Source: Mycobacterium sp. E796
Lineage (GTDB): Bacteria; Actinomycetota; Actinomycetes; Mycobacteriales; Mycobacteriaceae
DNA: 64,000 nucleotides
Reading direction: 5' to 3'
Assembly: GCF_001672815.1 (NCBI RefSeq)
Contig: NZ_LZKK01000194.1
Span: 1 to 64,000, forward strand
Positions within the stretch are counted from its first letter, which is position 1. Every line of letters begins with the position of its first letter. The notes beneath the pieces are model-generated. The model was not told the DNA's origin. It was given only the letters and a program-made list of their open reading frames with translations, and did not search any database. Positions 9,609 to 18,624 of this stretch are shown here, piece by piece. Position numbers and translations under genes: made by a program.

Positions 9609-10414
9609 GCGCGAACGGACGAGTCGCCGGCAAGCGAGTGCTGGTAACCGGCGCCGCGCGGGGAATGGGCCGCAGCCACGCCGTACGACTGGCCGAGGAA
9701 GGGGCCGACCTCATCCTGGTCGACATCTGCGCCTCACTGCCGGAGATCGAGTATCCCCTCGCCTCGCGCGCGGACCTCGAGGAAACCGCGCGGCTGGTCG
9801 AAAAGCACGACCGCCGTGCCGTCCTCCACGTGGTCGACATCCGCGAGGCGGCGGCCCTGGCCGCGGCGGTCGACGACGGCGTCGCCGAATTGGGCGGCCT
9901 GGACGCTGCCGTGGCCAACGCCGGGGTGCTGACCGTCGGCACCTGGGACACGACGACGTCGCAACAGTGGCGCACCGTCGTCGACGTCAACCTCATCGGC
10001 ACCTGGAACACGTGTGCCGCCGCCCTCCCCCACCTCGTCGGCCGGGGCGGCAGCCTGATCCTGGTCAGTTCGTCGGCCGGGCTGAAGGGCACCCCGCTGC
10101 ACCTCCCGTACACGGCGTCCAAGCACGGCGTCGTCGGGTTGAGCCGCGCCCTAGCCAATGAGCTTGCAGCGCAGAGCGTTCGGGTCAACACCGTGCATCC
10201 GACGGGAGTGGAGACGGGAATGCGCCCGGAGTCCCTGCAGGGCCTCCTCGCCGAGACGCGGCCCGACTTGATCCCCATCTTCCTCAACGCCCTGCCCACC
10301 CTCATGGTCGAGGCGATCGACATCAGCAACGCGGTGCTGTTCCTGGTGTCGGACGAATCCCGATTCGTGACCGGGCTGGAGTTCAAGGTGGACGCCGGCG
10401 TCACCATACGGTGA
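9605..10414 (+). CDS. Second mycofactocin-type SDR oxidoreductase
   Basis: 269 aa from the ATG at 9605, which overlaps the preceding stop by 4 nt. The frame is open further upstream, but that part only shadows the first SDR. Motifs: VLVTGAARGMGRSHAVRLAE, the insertion IEYPLASRADLEETARLVEK, AVANAGVLTVG, catalytic Ser (LILVSSSAGLKG) and YTASKHGVVGLS. It is a paralogue of the preceding gene with the same insertion, so it should also be mycofactocin-linked. Paired SDRs suggest sequential or enantiomer-specific alcohol oxidation. Translational coupling indicates fixed stoichiometry. Confidence 0.9.
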   Translation: MSANGRVAGKRVLVTGAARGMGRSHAVRLAEEGADLILVDICASLPEIEYPLASRADLEETARLVEKHDRRAVLHVVDIREAAALAAAVDDGVAELGGLDAAVANAGVLTVGTWDTTTSQQWRTVVDVNLIGTWNTCAAALPHLVGRGGSLILVSSSAGLKGTPLHLPYTASKHGVVGLSRALANELAAQSVRVNTVHPTGVETGMRPESLQGLLAETRPDLIPIFLNALPTLMVEAIDISNAVLFLVSDESRFVTGLEFKVDAGVTIR

Positions 10415-10448
10415 TTGCCACCAAACCCCAACGCAGAGAGCGGGTTTC

Positions 10449-11243
10449 ATGACAGAACGCTCAGAACTGGGCAGGCACCGTTTCGCCGAGGTGATGACGG
10501 TGCCCCCGCCCGACGATCCGAGCCCCACGACCACCAGTGGCCTGATCGATTTCGTCTTCGCCGAAATCTGGTCGCGGCCGATCTTGAGCCGCAGGGACCG
10601 GCGTTTCGTCACGCTGGCCTGCGTCGCGGCCGCCGACGCCGAGGAGCCCCTGCAGGATCACGTGTACGCGGCGTTGAACAGCGGCGACCTGACGATCACG
10701 GAGATGCGCGAAACGGCGTTGCATTTCGCCGTATACGCCGGTTGGCCCAAGGCGTCCCGATTCAACATGGCCGTCGACGCGCAATGGGAACGGATCCAGC
10801 GCGCACGCGGCCAGGACGTGCCGCCACCCGAGCCGCTGCTGCCCCTGACGACGCCGAGCGATCCGGAGAGCCGGTTGGCGAGCGGGGAGGAATGCTTCAA
10901 GGCAGTCAATTGCATTCCGTTCGTTCCGATCCGCGACAACCCCTACTCCGGAGCGGGGATTTTGAACTTCGTGTTCGGCGAGATGTGGCTGCGGCCGGGC
11001 CTGGGAATCAAGGAGCGGCGCCTGGTGACGTTGGCCTGTGTGGCCATCCAGGATGCGCCCATCCCGATCCTCAGCCACGTATACGCCGCGCTGAAGAGCC
11101 GCGACATCTCCTTCGACGAGATGGACGAAGTGGCCCTGCACTTCGCCGCCTACTACGGCTGGCCGAAAGCCTCCCGCCTGAGCCAGGTGATCGGCGAGCA
11201 GAAGCAGCGCGTCTCGGCGGAATGGCTCGCGGAAGCCACGTGA
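10449..11243 (+). CDS. Tandem carboxymuconolactone decarboxylase (CMD) domain protein
   Basis: 264 aa with two CMD repeats. Each carries the same signature: RRDRRFVTLACVAAADAEEP with ALHFAVYAGWPKASR in the first half, and KERRLVTLACVAIQDAPIP with ALHFAAYYGWPKASR in the second. The AhpD-type CxxC thiol pair is absent, so a peroxidase-reductase role is unlikely and the fold is closer to gamma-carboxymuconolactone decarboxylase. Position inside the SDR/ALDH operon suggests a lactone-processing or accessory step, which is inference. It ends in a tga that overlaps the next gene's gtg start. Confidence 0.85.
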   Translation: MTERSELGRHRFAEVMTVPPPDDPSPTTTSGLIDFVFAEIWSRPILSRRDRRFVTLACVAAADAEEPLQDHVYAALNSGDLTITEMRETALHFAVYAGWPKASRFNMAVDAQWERIQRARGQDVPPPEPLLPLTTPSDPESRLASGEECFKAVNCIPFVPIRDNPYSGAGILNFVFGEMWLRPGLGIKERRLVTLACVAIQDAPIPILSHVYAALKSRDISFDEMDEVALHFAAYYGWPKASRLSQVIGEQKQRVSAEWLAEAT

Positions 11244-12688
11244 GCTCGTCGTTGTCCGGAGGACTCCTGATCGGCGGCGACCGCGTCACGCGGTCGTCCG
11301 GCGGGGCCCACCAGCACATCTACCCGGCCACCGGCCAGCCCAACGCGAGCGTGCAACTGGCGGGCGCCGCCGAGATCGACGAGGCGGTTGCCTCCGGGTG
11401 GGCGGCCCATCGAGAATGGATGTCACTCACCGCCGATCGCCGGCGGGATAAGCTGATCGACTTGGCCGACGCGGTGCGCGACGACCTCGACGAGCTGGCT
11501 CGGCTCAACGTGCACGACTACGCCGTTCCAATCTCGCTTGCCGGCAACGCGATTCTGCTCGAACGATTTCTGCGTCACTTCGCGGGCTACGTCGACAAAC
11601 CGCACGGTCTCAGCACGCCGATGGCCGAATCGTTCGACGTCAACCTCGTCGAGCGCGAGCCCTACGGCGTCGTCGGCGTCATCACCCCGTGGAACGGCGC
11701 GCTGGTGGTGATCGCGTCGTGCGTAGCCCCGGCGCTGGCGGCGGGCAACGCCGTCGTGCTCAAGCCGTCGGAGGTGGCGCCGTTCGCCGCCTTACGATTC
11801 GGCGAGCTGTGCGTGGCGGCCGGCCTACCGGCCGGGCTCGTCAACGTGGTGCCCGCCGGACCCGAAGGCGGTGACGCCCTCGTCCGCCACCCCGGCATCC
11901 GCAAGGTGCACTTCACCGGCGGCGCGGCGACCGCCCGCAAGGTCCTCCAGGCGGCGGCGGTGAACGTGACACCGGTGGTCGCGGAGCTCGGGGGCAAATC
12001 GGCGATGATCGTCTTCGACGACGCCGAACTCGACGCGGCCGCCATGCTGTCGGCGCACCAGGGCCCGCTGATCCAGTCGGGACAGAGCTGCGCCTGCGCC
12101 AGCCGGATCCTGGCGCACGAATCCGTCTACGACGCGTTCGCCGAACGCTTTGTGCGCGCCGTCACGAGCGCCAAGGCGGGTGACCCGTTCGACCCGGGCG
12201 TGGTGTTCGGGCCCGTCATCAGCCAGCCCGCCGCCGATCGCATCATCGCCGAGATCGACGAGGCCGTCCGCAACAAAGCGGGTGAATTACTCACCGGCGG
12301 AACCAGATTGGGCGGCGAGCTGGCGAAGGGCTACTACATCGAGCCGACGGTGTTCGGCGGCGTGGACAACGCTTCCACGCTGGCCCAAACGGAGACCTTC
12401 GGCCCGGTGGTATCGCTGATGAAGTTCGGCAGCGAAGCAGACGCGGTGCGCATCGCCAATGACACGCCATACGGCTTGAACGCGTTCGTGCAGACGCGCG
12501 ACCTCGCCCGCGCGCACCGGGTGGCGCGCCGGCTCGAGGCGGGTTCGGTGTGGATCAACACGTTCAGCGACATCTCACCGCAGGGACCGTACGGCGGTTT
12601 CAAGCAAAGCGGCTTCGGTCGCACCGGCGGCCTCGACGGCCTGTACGAATTCCTGCAAGTCAAGAACATTCGAATCGGCATGGGCTGA
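11240..12688 (+). CDS. Aldehyde dehydrogenase (NAD(P)+-dependent)
   Basis: 482 aa from the GTG at 11240 that overlaps the CMD stop codon (gtga). A longer open frame exists upstream but only shadows the CMD gene. Standard ALDH landmarks are present: VITPWNGALVVIASCVAPAL, GNAVVLKPSEVAPFA, VHFTGGAATARKVL, the general base Glu in VVAELGGKSAMIVFDDA, the nucleophile Cys in QSGQSCACASRIL, and TETFGPVVSLMKF. It would oxidise the aldehyde formed by the upstream mycofactocin-linked dehydrogenases to a carboxylate. Confidence 0.9.
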   Translation: MSSSLSGGLLIGGDRVTRSSGGAHQHIYPATGQPNASVQLAGAAEIDEAVASGWAAHREWMSLTADRRRDKLIDLADAVRDDLDELARLNVHDYAVPISLAGNAILLERFLRHFAGYVDKPHGLSTPMAESFDVNLVEREPYGVVGVITPWNGALVVIASCVAPALAAGNAVVLKPSEVAPFAALRFGELCVAAGLPAGLVNVVPAGPEGGDALVRHPGIRKVHFTGGAATARKVLQAAAVNVTPVVAELGGKSAMIVFDDAELDAAAMLSAHQGPLIQSGQSCACASRILAHESVYDAFAERFVRAVTSAKAGDPFDPGVVFGPVISQPAADRIIAEIDEAVRNKAGELLTGGTRLGGELAKGYYIEPTVFGGVDNASTLAQTETFGPVVSLMKFGSEADAVRIANDTPYGLNAFVQTRDLARAHRVARRLEAGSVWINTFSDISPQGPYGGFKQSGFGRTGGLDGLYEFLQVKNIRIGMG

Positions 12689-12706
12689 AGCGTTTAGAGT
12701 TCCAGG

Positions 12707-14197
12707 ATGGCTGGAAACGTCGCGGTGATCGGGGCGGGACCGGGCGGTCTCATCGCGGCGCGTTGGCTGCTGTCGCAGGGGTTCGAGCCGACGATCTTCG
12801 AGCGCTCACAGGTGCTCGGCGGGCAGTGGGCGGGCCTCGACGGCCGCAGCGGCGTATGGCCCAGCATGCACACGAACAGCAGCCGCGTCCTGACGGCCTT
12901 CAGCGATCTCGAGCCCGAGACGAGCCTGGTGTATCCGTCCAACCGCGCCATTCTCGACTACTTGCGCCGCTACGCAGAAAAGTTCCGGCTCGTCGAGCGC
13001 ATCCAGTTCGGCGCCCCGGTCGAACTCGTCACACGAGACGGCGCCCGCTGGCTCGTTCGTCATGCCGGCGGGGAGGAATGCTTCGAGCGGGTCGTGGTGG
13101 CCACCGGAAGGTTCCACGCCGCAGCCATCCCCCCGGTGCCAGGGCTCGAGACCTTCGCCGGCTCGGCCGGGGCGACCTCGACATACCACTATCGGGGGCC
13201 CGCCCCGTATCAGGGCAAGCGCGTTCTGGTGGCGGGCTGCGCGATCAGCGCGCTCGAGATCGCTACGGAACTCGCCCAACTCGGCGCGGCGCGCGTGGTG
13301 GTGACCCAGCGGCGCCAGCGGTACGTGCTGCCCAAGTTCGCCGCCGGCGTCCCGTCCGATCACCGGGTCTACACGCGGTACGGAACGCTGGCCGACGAGA
13401 CGCTGCAGCCGGCCGAGATCGACCGGCAACTCAAGGAGATGGTGGTCGCGGCGGGAGGGAGCCCCGAACAGTACGGCGCGCCGGCGCCGGACCCTTCCGT
13501 CTCGGTGGCAGGCCTCACCCTCAACCAGCACTACCTCCCGCTGGTGGCCGAGGGCCGGATCACGGTGCGCCCGTGGATGGAGTCGGTCGCGGGCACGACG
13601 GTGGCGTTCGCCGACGGCCGCACCGAGGAATTCGACGGGATCGTGTTCGGCACCGGGTTCAATCTTTCGATGCCATTCCTCGGGGAAGGCATCCGGCGCG
13701 TCCTCGACCTGGACTCGGTGCACCTGAACGCCGACCGCTACACCTTCCATCCCGACCTTCCGGGTCTGGCCTTCGTGGGCATGTGGGACCAGTCGGGCGG
13801 ATACTTTGTGCCGCTTGAACTTCAAGCCAGGTGGATCGCGTACACATGGGGCGGCACCGTCTCGTCGCCCACCGAGACCGACCAGCGGTCGGCGATCACG
13901 GCCTACCGCTCGCGGCGAGGGACGTCGCAGAAGACGCGGATGAACCTGGTCGCCGTGACCTTCGCCCGGGCCGCTGGTGTCGAGCCGAAGCCGGATGACT
14001 GGCCGGAGCTGCGGCGCGCCCTGCTGTTCGGTCCCCTGGCGCCGAGTTGTTTCCGGCTCCAAGGCCCGGACGCGTTGCCCGACGCGCTGACCCGGTTCGC
14101 GCGCGACGCCGCAACCTTCGGTGCGATCACATCCAACGAGCTGACCGAGCGGGAACGCAACTACTGGTCGCTCGTGGAAGCGGCCCTGGTCCGTTAG
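12707..14197 (+). CDS. Flavin-containing monooxygenase-like NAD(P)-binding protein
   Basis: 496 aa. The N-terminal FAD-binding Rossmann motif is VAVIGAGPGGLIAARWLLSQ. FERSQVLGGQWAGLDGRSGVW is followed by a second nucleotide-binding segment (KRVLVAGCAISALEIATELA) in which the usual GxGxxG is degenerate. The FATG-like segment VFGTGFNLSMPFLGEGI is present. The FMO fingerprint FxGxxxH is only partly kept (FAGSAGATSTYHY). It fits the class B FMO/Baeyer-Villiger-like group. Located 18 bp after the ALDH gene, it may insert oxygen in the same catabolic route. Confidence 0.8.
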   Translation: MAGNVAVIGAGPGGLIAARWLLSQGFEPTIFERSQVLGGQWAGLDGRSGVWPSMHTNSSRVLTAFSDLEPETSLVYPSNRAILDYLRRYAEKFRLVERIQFGAPVELVTRDGARWLVRHAGGEECFERVVVATGRFHAAAIPPVPGLETFAGSAGATSTYHYRGPAPYQGKRVLVAGCAISALEIATELAQLGAARVVVTQRRQRYVLPKFAAGVPSDHRVYTRYGTLADETLQPAEIDRQLKEMVVAAGGSPEQYGAPAPDPSVSVAGLTLNQHYLPLVAEGRITVRPWMESVAGTTVAFADGRTEEFDGIVFGTGFNLSMPFLGEGIRRVLDLDSVHLNADRYTFHPDLPGLAFVGMWDQSGGYFVPLELQARWIAYTWGGTVSSPTETDQRSAITAYRSRRGTSQKTRMNLVAVTFARAAGVEPKPDDWPELRRALLFGPLAPSCFRLQGPDALPDALTRFARDAATFGAITSNELTERERNYWSLVEAALVR

Positions 14198-14217
14198 ATC
14201 CCCTGCCCGGCAATCGT

Positions 14218-15045
14218 TTACGCCAATTGCGCGAACTCGGCCTGCAGCTCATCCAAACGCCGCAGCGTCTCGTCGCGCGGCTCGGTGGGCAGCTCGACCA
14301 AAGCCTGCTCCACCCCCAGCGGCAGGTAAGCCTCGAGTGCTTGTGCCGTGTGCTGCCCCATGTGCATGTTGATCACCGGGACGTCGTGCCCGGCAACGGC
14401 GCGCAGCTCCTCCAGCTGACCCGACAGGGCGGCCGCCGACCCGCTCATGGCGAGCCAGCCGGCGTTGAGCCGGGCGATGCGCTTGAAAGCCCCCGGCCCG
14501 CCGCCCACGTACAGCGGCGGATACGGCTTCGTCAGCGGCTTGGGCCAGCTGTAGATCGCGTCGAAGTTCACGAATTGGCCGTGGAATTCAGCCTTTTCTT
14601 GCGTCCAGATCTCGATCATCGCGTCCAGCCGCTCGTCCGCCGTGCGGCCGCGCACTCCCGGATCGACGCCATGGTTGGCGATCTCCTCGCGCAGCCAGCC
14701 CACGCCCACACCAAAGCGGAATCGCCCCTGCGACACCAGGTCGAGCGAGACCACCTCCTTGGCCGTCAGGATCGGGTCTCGCTGCGGGACCAGTGCGATC
14801 CCGGTGCCCAGGACGAGTTGCTCCGTCGCGACGGCCGCCGCGGTCAACGCCACGAACGGATCGAACGTCCGGTAGTACTTCCGCGGAATCGGGCCGCCCA
14901 TCGGATACGGCGTCTTGGCGTCGACGGGGATGTGCGAGTGCTCCGCGAGGAACAGGGAGGCAAACCCGCGCTCCTCGAGTGCCCGGCCCAACTCGACCGG
15001 GCCGATTCCCTCGTCGGTGATGAACGTCAGAACGCCGATCCTCAT
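14218..15045 (-). CDS. LLM-class F420-dependent oxidoreductase
   Basis: 275 aa. Motifs RIGVLTFITDEGIGPVELGR, FASLFLAEHSHIPVD, VSQGRFRFGVGVGWLREEI and KPYPPLYVGGGPGAFKRI identify the F420-dependent luciferase-like family. It is a paralogue of the protein at 470-1342. It converges with the monooxygenase operon, and its start overlaps the stop of the upstream DUF4267-like gene by 4 nt, so these two minus-strand genes form an operon. The substrate is unknown. Confidence 0.85.
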   Translation of the reverse strand: MRIGVLTFITDEGIGPVELGRALEERGFASLFLAEHSHIPVDAKTPYPMGGPIPRKYYRTFDPFVALTAAAVATEQLVLGTGIALVPQRDPILTAKEVVSLDLVSQGRFRFGVGVGWLREEIANHGVDPGVRGRTADERLDAMIEIWTQEKAEFHGQFVNFDAIYSWPKPLTKPYPPLYVGGGPGAFKRIARLNAGWLAMSGSAAALSGQLEELRAVAGHDVPVINMHMGQHTAQALEAYLPLGVEQALVELPTEPRDETLRRLDELQAEFAQLA

Positions 15046-15437
15046 GGTTGCTCCCCTCGTCGCCCGACGACGTTACGCCGCGTCGCCCCCCAAAGCCCCA
15101 CGCCGATACCGACGACGGCACCGCCGAGGCCGATAAGCCGCTGCGACGGCTTCAACTCGTCGTGCACGCTCATCCCGCCGAGCAGGTCGGCCGCGTCGGC
15201 ACCGCCCGAGGCCAGGAACCAGCCGCGGGTGTCCTTGCCGCGCAGCGCCGCCGCGGCGAGCAGCCCGCCGATCAACGCATCGCGATAGCCCATGGAATGC
15301 AGCAACAGGCGCGCCGTCGGCGTCGGCTCCTCCGGGTCGCCCCACAGCCGGTTCGCCCGGAGCGGGTCGACGAGGAAGGAGATGCCCGACGCGAGTCGGA
15401 TGCTGCCCGCGACAAGCGCGGCCCGGTCGATTGCCAT
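15042..15437 (-). CDS. DUF4267-like small membrane protein
   Basis: 131 aa. Hydrophobic stretches AALVAGSIRLASGISFLVDP, ALIGGLLAAAALRG and RLIGLGGAVVGIGVGLWGAT predict three to four membrane segments. The pattern LRANRLWGDPEE and the ASGGADAADLL segment resemble DUF4267 proteins. The function is unknown. The last 4 nt overlap the F420-type oxidoreductase start, so translational coupling is likely. Confidence 0.7.
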   Translation of the reverse strand: MAIDRAALVAGSIRLASGISFLVDPLRANRLWGDPEEPTPTARLLLHSMGYRDALIGGLLAAAALRGKDTRGWFLASGGADAADLLGGMSVHDELKPSQRLIGLGGAVVGIGVGLWGATRRNVVGRRGEQP

Positions 15438-15832
15438 GGCCGCAGCCTAGAGCCAATCGCTCCGGTGCACGAGCATGAGGTTTCGTTCGCCAGTGAACTA
15501 GAGTTCACCGAAATAGTCGTTTTCAGTTATGAATTATGGCCAGTCAGACGTTTAAGGAGGTTGCGGTACGTTGCTCAGCTTCAGCAAACCCGTTCGGGTG
15601 AAACGCAATTGCCGCGTCGCCGGTTGTGACCCGCAAGCCGCGCCACCGAAACGGCCGGGACCAGCCACAAGCCCGCGAGAACTATTTCGAGCGAGAACAA
15701 TTGTGCATTTGTCTAATAGAAGAGTCGGCCAACATTTCCCTCGCTCTCGATCCTGCGCGACGTCAATTCGCCCGACACGGGGTTTCCGAAAGCGGGTGTG
15801 TATGACCGATCAGCGGATTATTTTTACAAACT
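15438..15832. other. 395-bp intergenic region, divergent promoters
   Basis: No convincing gene is seen. The region lies between divergent genes and is clearly more AT-rich at 15520-15545 and 15690-15840 than its neighbours. It contains acaattgt (about 15699-15706) and an isolated aaggagg (about 15554) with no plausible reading frame behind it. It most likely holds the promoter and operator of the tetR at 15833. Confidence 0.4.
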
Positions 15833-16525
15833 ATGACGGGACAGGGGGATCCGCGAGCGCGTCCGCAGCAATATGCGAGCCACACGGTCACGCCACGCCG
15901 CAAGAAGCTTGCACCCGACCCCGACGTGCGCCGCGCGATCGTCGATGCCGCGGCGAAATCGGTTCGCGAGCAGGGTGTTCGGGGACTCAGCGTCGCCACG
16001 GTGCTGGAGCGCGCGCAGCTGAGCACCCGAGCGTTCTACCGACATTTCGAGTCGAAGGACCAACTGGTGGCGGCGGTCTTTCTGGAGATGACGCGCAGCG
16101 AAGTGACGCGGCTGCGCGACAAGATGTCGCAAGCCACCGACCCTATCGAGGCGGTGGCCGCCTGGATCGACGGGCGGCTCGACCTCGCGTTCGACGAGGA
16201 CATCAGGACGGAGCTGCGGCAGGTGTCGCTGGAGGCCCAATCGAAAATGGTCTCCACCCCCGAGGCGGTGACGCCCGCCTATGGCGCAATCCTCGAGCCG
16301 CTCATCGAGCAGCTCCAGCGGGGCCTGGAACTCGGCGTGTTCAAGGACATCGTCCCGGCGGTCGCGGCGAAGTCGATACATGGCGTCGTGTGGGCCGGCA
16401 CGCAGCGGCAGTGGGCGACGAACCATTGGGACCGAGATGACGTGCGCGACCGAGCCGTGCGGTTCTGCCTGCGCGGCTTGGGCGTGGCGCCGCACACCAT
16501 CGAGCAAATCACCGCCTTGGGCTAG
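15833..16525 (+). CDS. TetR-family regulator (first of a tandem pair)
   Basis: 230 aa. After a 28-residue basic lead (a later start is possible), the DNA-binding domain reads SVATVLERAQLSTRAFYRHF. The C-terminal domain contains TPAYGAILEPLIEQLQRGLE and KSIHGVVWAGTQRQWATNHW. It is very similar over its whole length to the next gene, with near-identical helix-turn-helix and C-terminal blocks, so the two arose by tandem duplication. No obvious divergent target other than the 14-15.4 kb minus-strand operon is nearby. Confidence 0.85.
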   Translation: MTGQGDPRARPQQYASHTVTPRRKKLAPDPDVRRAIVDAAAKSVREQGVRGLSVATVLERAQLSTRAFYRHFESKDQLVAAVFLEMTRSEVTRLRDKMSQATDPIEAVAAWIDGRLDLAFDEDIRTELRQVSLEAQSKMVSTPEAVTPAYGAILEPLIEQLQRGLELGVFKDIVPAVAAKSIHGVVWAGTQRQWATNHWDRDDVRDRAVRFCLRGLGVAPHTIEQITALG

Positions 16526-16534
16526 CCAAAGATT

Positions 16535-16554
16535 TCGAAAACGTAAATTTTCGA
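16535..16554. promoter_or_regulatory. Candidate operator between the duplicated tetR genes
   Basis: A perfect inverted repeat TCGAAAA-n6-TTTTCGA lies 9 bp after the first tetR stop and about 94 bp before the second tetR start. No T-run follows it, so it is not a good intrinsic terminator. A regulator-binding site is the better reading. Confidence 0.4.
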
Positions 16555-16647
16555 TCAGTCGATGTTTGGAGGTTTCCGCTGGCAATGGCGCGGGGTACCT
16601 ACGCACCTATGAAACGTCTGTATAACCGGACTGCCCTCTTCTGACCC

Positions 16648-17310
16648 ATGACTACCTCGTTGACGCAACGGCGGAACAAGCTCGCCCCCGACCCGGACGT
16701 GCGGTGCGCCATCCTGGACGCCGCCTCTCAGTCGATGCACGACTACGGCGTCCGAGGGCTTAGCGTCGCCGCCGTGCTGGAACGCGCGCAGCTCAGTACC
16801 CGCGCCTTCTACCGGCATTTCGACTCGAAGGACCAGTTGGTCGCGGAGGTCTTTCTGGAGCTGGCCCGCATGGAGACCCAACGGTTGAGGGGCCGGATGG
16901 CGAACACCACCAACCCGGTCGAAGCCGTCGTTGCGTGGGTCGACGGGCGACTCGAACTCGCCTTTGGAGACAACGCCGAATCGGGTTCGCGCCGCCTGTC
17001 GTTGGAGGCTTACTCGCAAGCGCTCTCCTCTCCGGAGATGGTGGCCCCCGCCTACGGTGCGATACTCGAGCCGCTCATCGAGCAGCTTGAGCACGGGCTC
17101 GAACTCGGCGTGTTCGAAGACATCGTCCCGTCGACCGCGGCGAAATCGATCCACGGCGTCGTTTGGGCGGGCACCCAGCGGCAGTGGGCAACCCATCGTT
17201 GGGACCGCGCCGTCGTCCGCGAACGCGCGCTGCGGTTCTGCCTGCGGGGACTCGGCGTTGCGCCCCAGACGATCGAACGGGTAACCGGGGACGACGCCGC
17301 GGCGGGTTAG
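16648..17310 (+). CDS. TetR-family regulator (second of a tandem pair)
   Basis: 220 aa. The helix-turn-helix SVAAVLERAQLSTRAFYRHF is almost the same as in the preceding gene, as are YGAILEPLIEQLEHGLELGV and KSIHGVVWAGTQRQWATHRW. The middle of the protein (effector pocket region, RRLSLEAYSQALSSPEMVAP) diverges more. This is the expected outcome if the duplicates keep related operators but respond to different ligands. Functional divergence is inference. Confidence 0.85.
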   Translation: MTTSLTQRRNKLAPDPDVRCAILDAASQSMHDYGVRGLSVAAVLERAQLSTRAFYRHFDSKDQLVAEVFLELARMETQRLRGRMANTTNPVEAVVAWVDGRLELAFGDNAESGSRRLSLEAYSQALSSPEMVAPAYGAILEPLIEQLEHGLELGVFEDIVPSTAAKSIHGVVWAGTQRQWATHRWDRAVVRERALRFCLRGLGVAPQTIERVTGDDAAAG

Positions 17311-17345
17311 CCCTTACGTGGTTGGGTTCTCACAATCGCTCGGTG

Positions 17346-17951
17346 ATGGTTACCATGGCCGTCATGGCCGAGCCGTCTCCGGCTGCCGACGAAACGTTCG
17401 GGCTCAACCGCGCCGAGACGGTTGCCGTACCCAATCACGCGGCTTCGGATGAAGCCGACCGCACGTCGGCGCGCGACTACGACGACGTCCGGGATGAACC
17501 GCAGGAAGACCGCCAATCATGGAGCGCCACTTGGCGAAAGGCCGGCGTCCTGCTAATGGGCGGTCTGGGGTTGGCGGGCGCGATCGTCCTGGTCTTCTGG
17601 CTCGTCAGCCCGTCCCCCAAGAGTCGGCAACCGGCCGCGCCGACGCCTGCATCGACCACACCCGCGGCGCCGCCTTCAGCGGCCGGCCCGTCGTCCATCG
17701 TGTCTACGCCGGATCAGGACAACAAGTACGTGCAGGATTTGAACAACCACGGCATCTCCTTCGCCAATCCCGAGGCCGCCATTCACAACGGGAAGGTGGT
17801 GTGCGACGACATCCGTCAAGGGATGACGGTGCCCCAGATAGTCGGGGCGTTCCGGACCAGCAATCCGGGGCTCGACGCCGATACCTACGTGACGATCTCC
17901 GTCCACGCGTACTGCCCGCAGAACGCGAACCTGGTCGGCCCGGCGTCCTAG
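17346..17951 (+). CDS. DUF732 membrane-anchored protein
   Basis: 201 aa if started at 17346; ATGs at 17355 and 17364 are alternatives. An acidic cytoplasmic N terminus is followed by one membrane helix (AGVLLMGGLGLAGAIVLVFWLV), a Pro/Thr/Ala linker and a C-terminal DUF732 domain (YVQDLNNHGISFANPEAAIH, VCDDIRQGMTVPQIVGAF, VHAYCPQN) with its conserved Cys pair. DUF732 proteins are abundant, mostly mycobacterial, small envelope proteins of unknown role. A second DUF732 protein follows. Confidence 0.8.
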   Translation: MVTMAVMAEPSPAADETFGLNRAETVAVPNHAASDEADRTSARDYDDVRDEPQEDRQSWSATWRKAGVLLMGGLGLAGAIVLVFWLVSPSPKSRQPAAPTPASTTPAAPPSAAGPSSIVSTPDQDNKYVQDLNNHGISFANPEAAIHNGKVVCDDIRQGMTVPQIVGAFRTSNPGLDADTYVTISVHAYCPQNANLVGPAS

Positions 17952-18144
17952 CGCGGTCTGTACGGACCGCCGCCGCCATGACAGACTTCGACATCGGCCA
18001 TTGACGTGTCGTTGAACTCCGGAGCGTAAACGGTGCGATATTGATTGGACTTGGGGTTGCCTGGGGAGTCCGGGCGAGGGGTCGGCGTTGTCCGCGAAGC
18101 GCGAGCGCCCTTGGCGACCATCCGGGAGTCAAAGGAGGCCGCGC

Positions 18145-18612
18145 ATGACGGGCAGCCAAACCAGGCAGACGCCGGTTGGGGTGCTCATCGGCGGTGCGGC
18201 TCTCGCGGTAGCCGCCCTGGCGGGCCTCATTTCGGTGGGGGTGTACCTGTCACGGGACAAAACGGCGATGTCGCCGGGCCCGCAAACCGTCACGGTCAGC
18301 GCCTCGAGCGCCGCCAACGCCCCGGCCGACGGCGCGGACGCACAGTTCCTCTCCACGCTGGACAGCTACGGCATCAGCGACAGCGGAAAGGCGGCCATGC
18401 GTCAGCGGTTCATGGAGCTCGGCCACCACACCTGCTTCATGATGCTGCCGCCGCGGCCGGAGCCCATCGAATCCACGGTCAACAACATCCTGGCCGCACA
18501 GAACCAGGACAGAGCCGCGGGCAATCCGTGGCCGAAACGGTTCAGTCATGACGACGCCTTGCATTTGGCACAGGCCGCCGTCTTTGCGTACTGCCCGAGT
18601 GCGGCGAAGTAG
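18145..18612 (+). CDS. DUF732 small membrane/exported protein
   Basis: 155 aa from the ATG at 18145, chosen because aaaggagg at 18131-18138 lies 6 nt upstream. The frame is open to 18088. There is one N-terminal membrane helix (VLIGGAALAVAALAGLISVG), a Thr/Ser/Ala linker, and the DUF732 domain (FLSTLDSYGISDSGKAAMRQ, HHTCFMML, AVFAYCPSA) with two Cys. It is 12 bp upstream of the amidase gene, so the two probably share a message and both act in the envelope. Confidence 0.8.
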   Translation: MTGSQTRQTPVGVLIGGAALAVAALAGLISVGVYLSRDKTAMSPGPQTVTVSASSAANAPADGADAQFLSTLDSYGISDSGKAAMRQRFMELGHHTCFMMLPPRPEPIESTVNNILAAQNQDRAAGNPWPKRFSHDDALHLAQAAVFAYCPSAAK

Positions 18613-18624
18613 GAGCACTGGCCC

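Noticed and set aside
10415..11239. N-terminal extension of the aldehyde dehydrogenase
   Set aside because: It shadows the CMD gene; ALDH homology begins at the GTG at 11240.
14047..15288. 413-codon plus-strand frame
   Set aside because: It is antisense to the F420-type oxidoreductase and DUF4267-like genes, with the composition of a GC-rich shadow frame.
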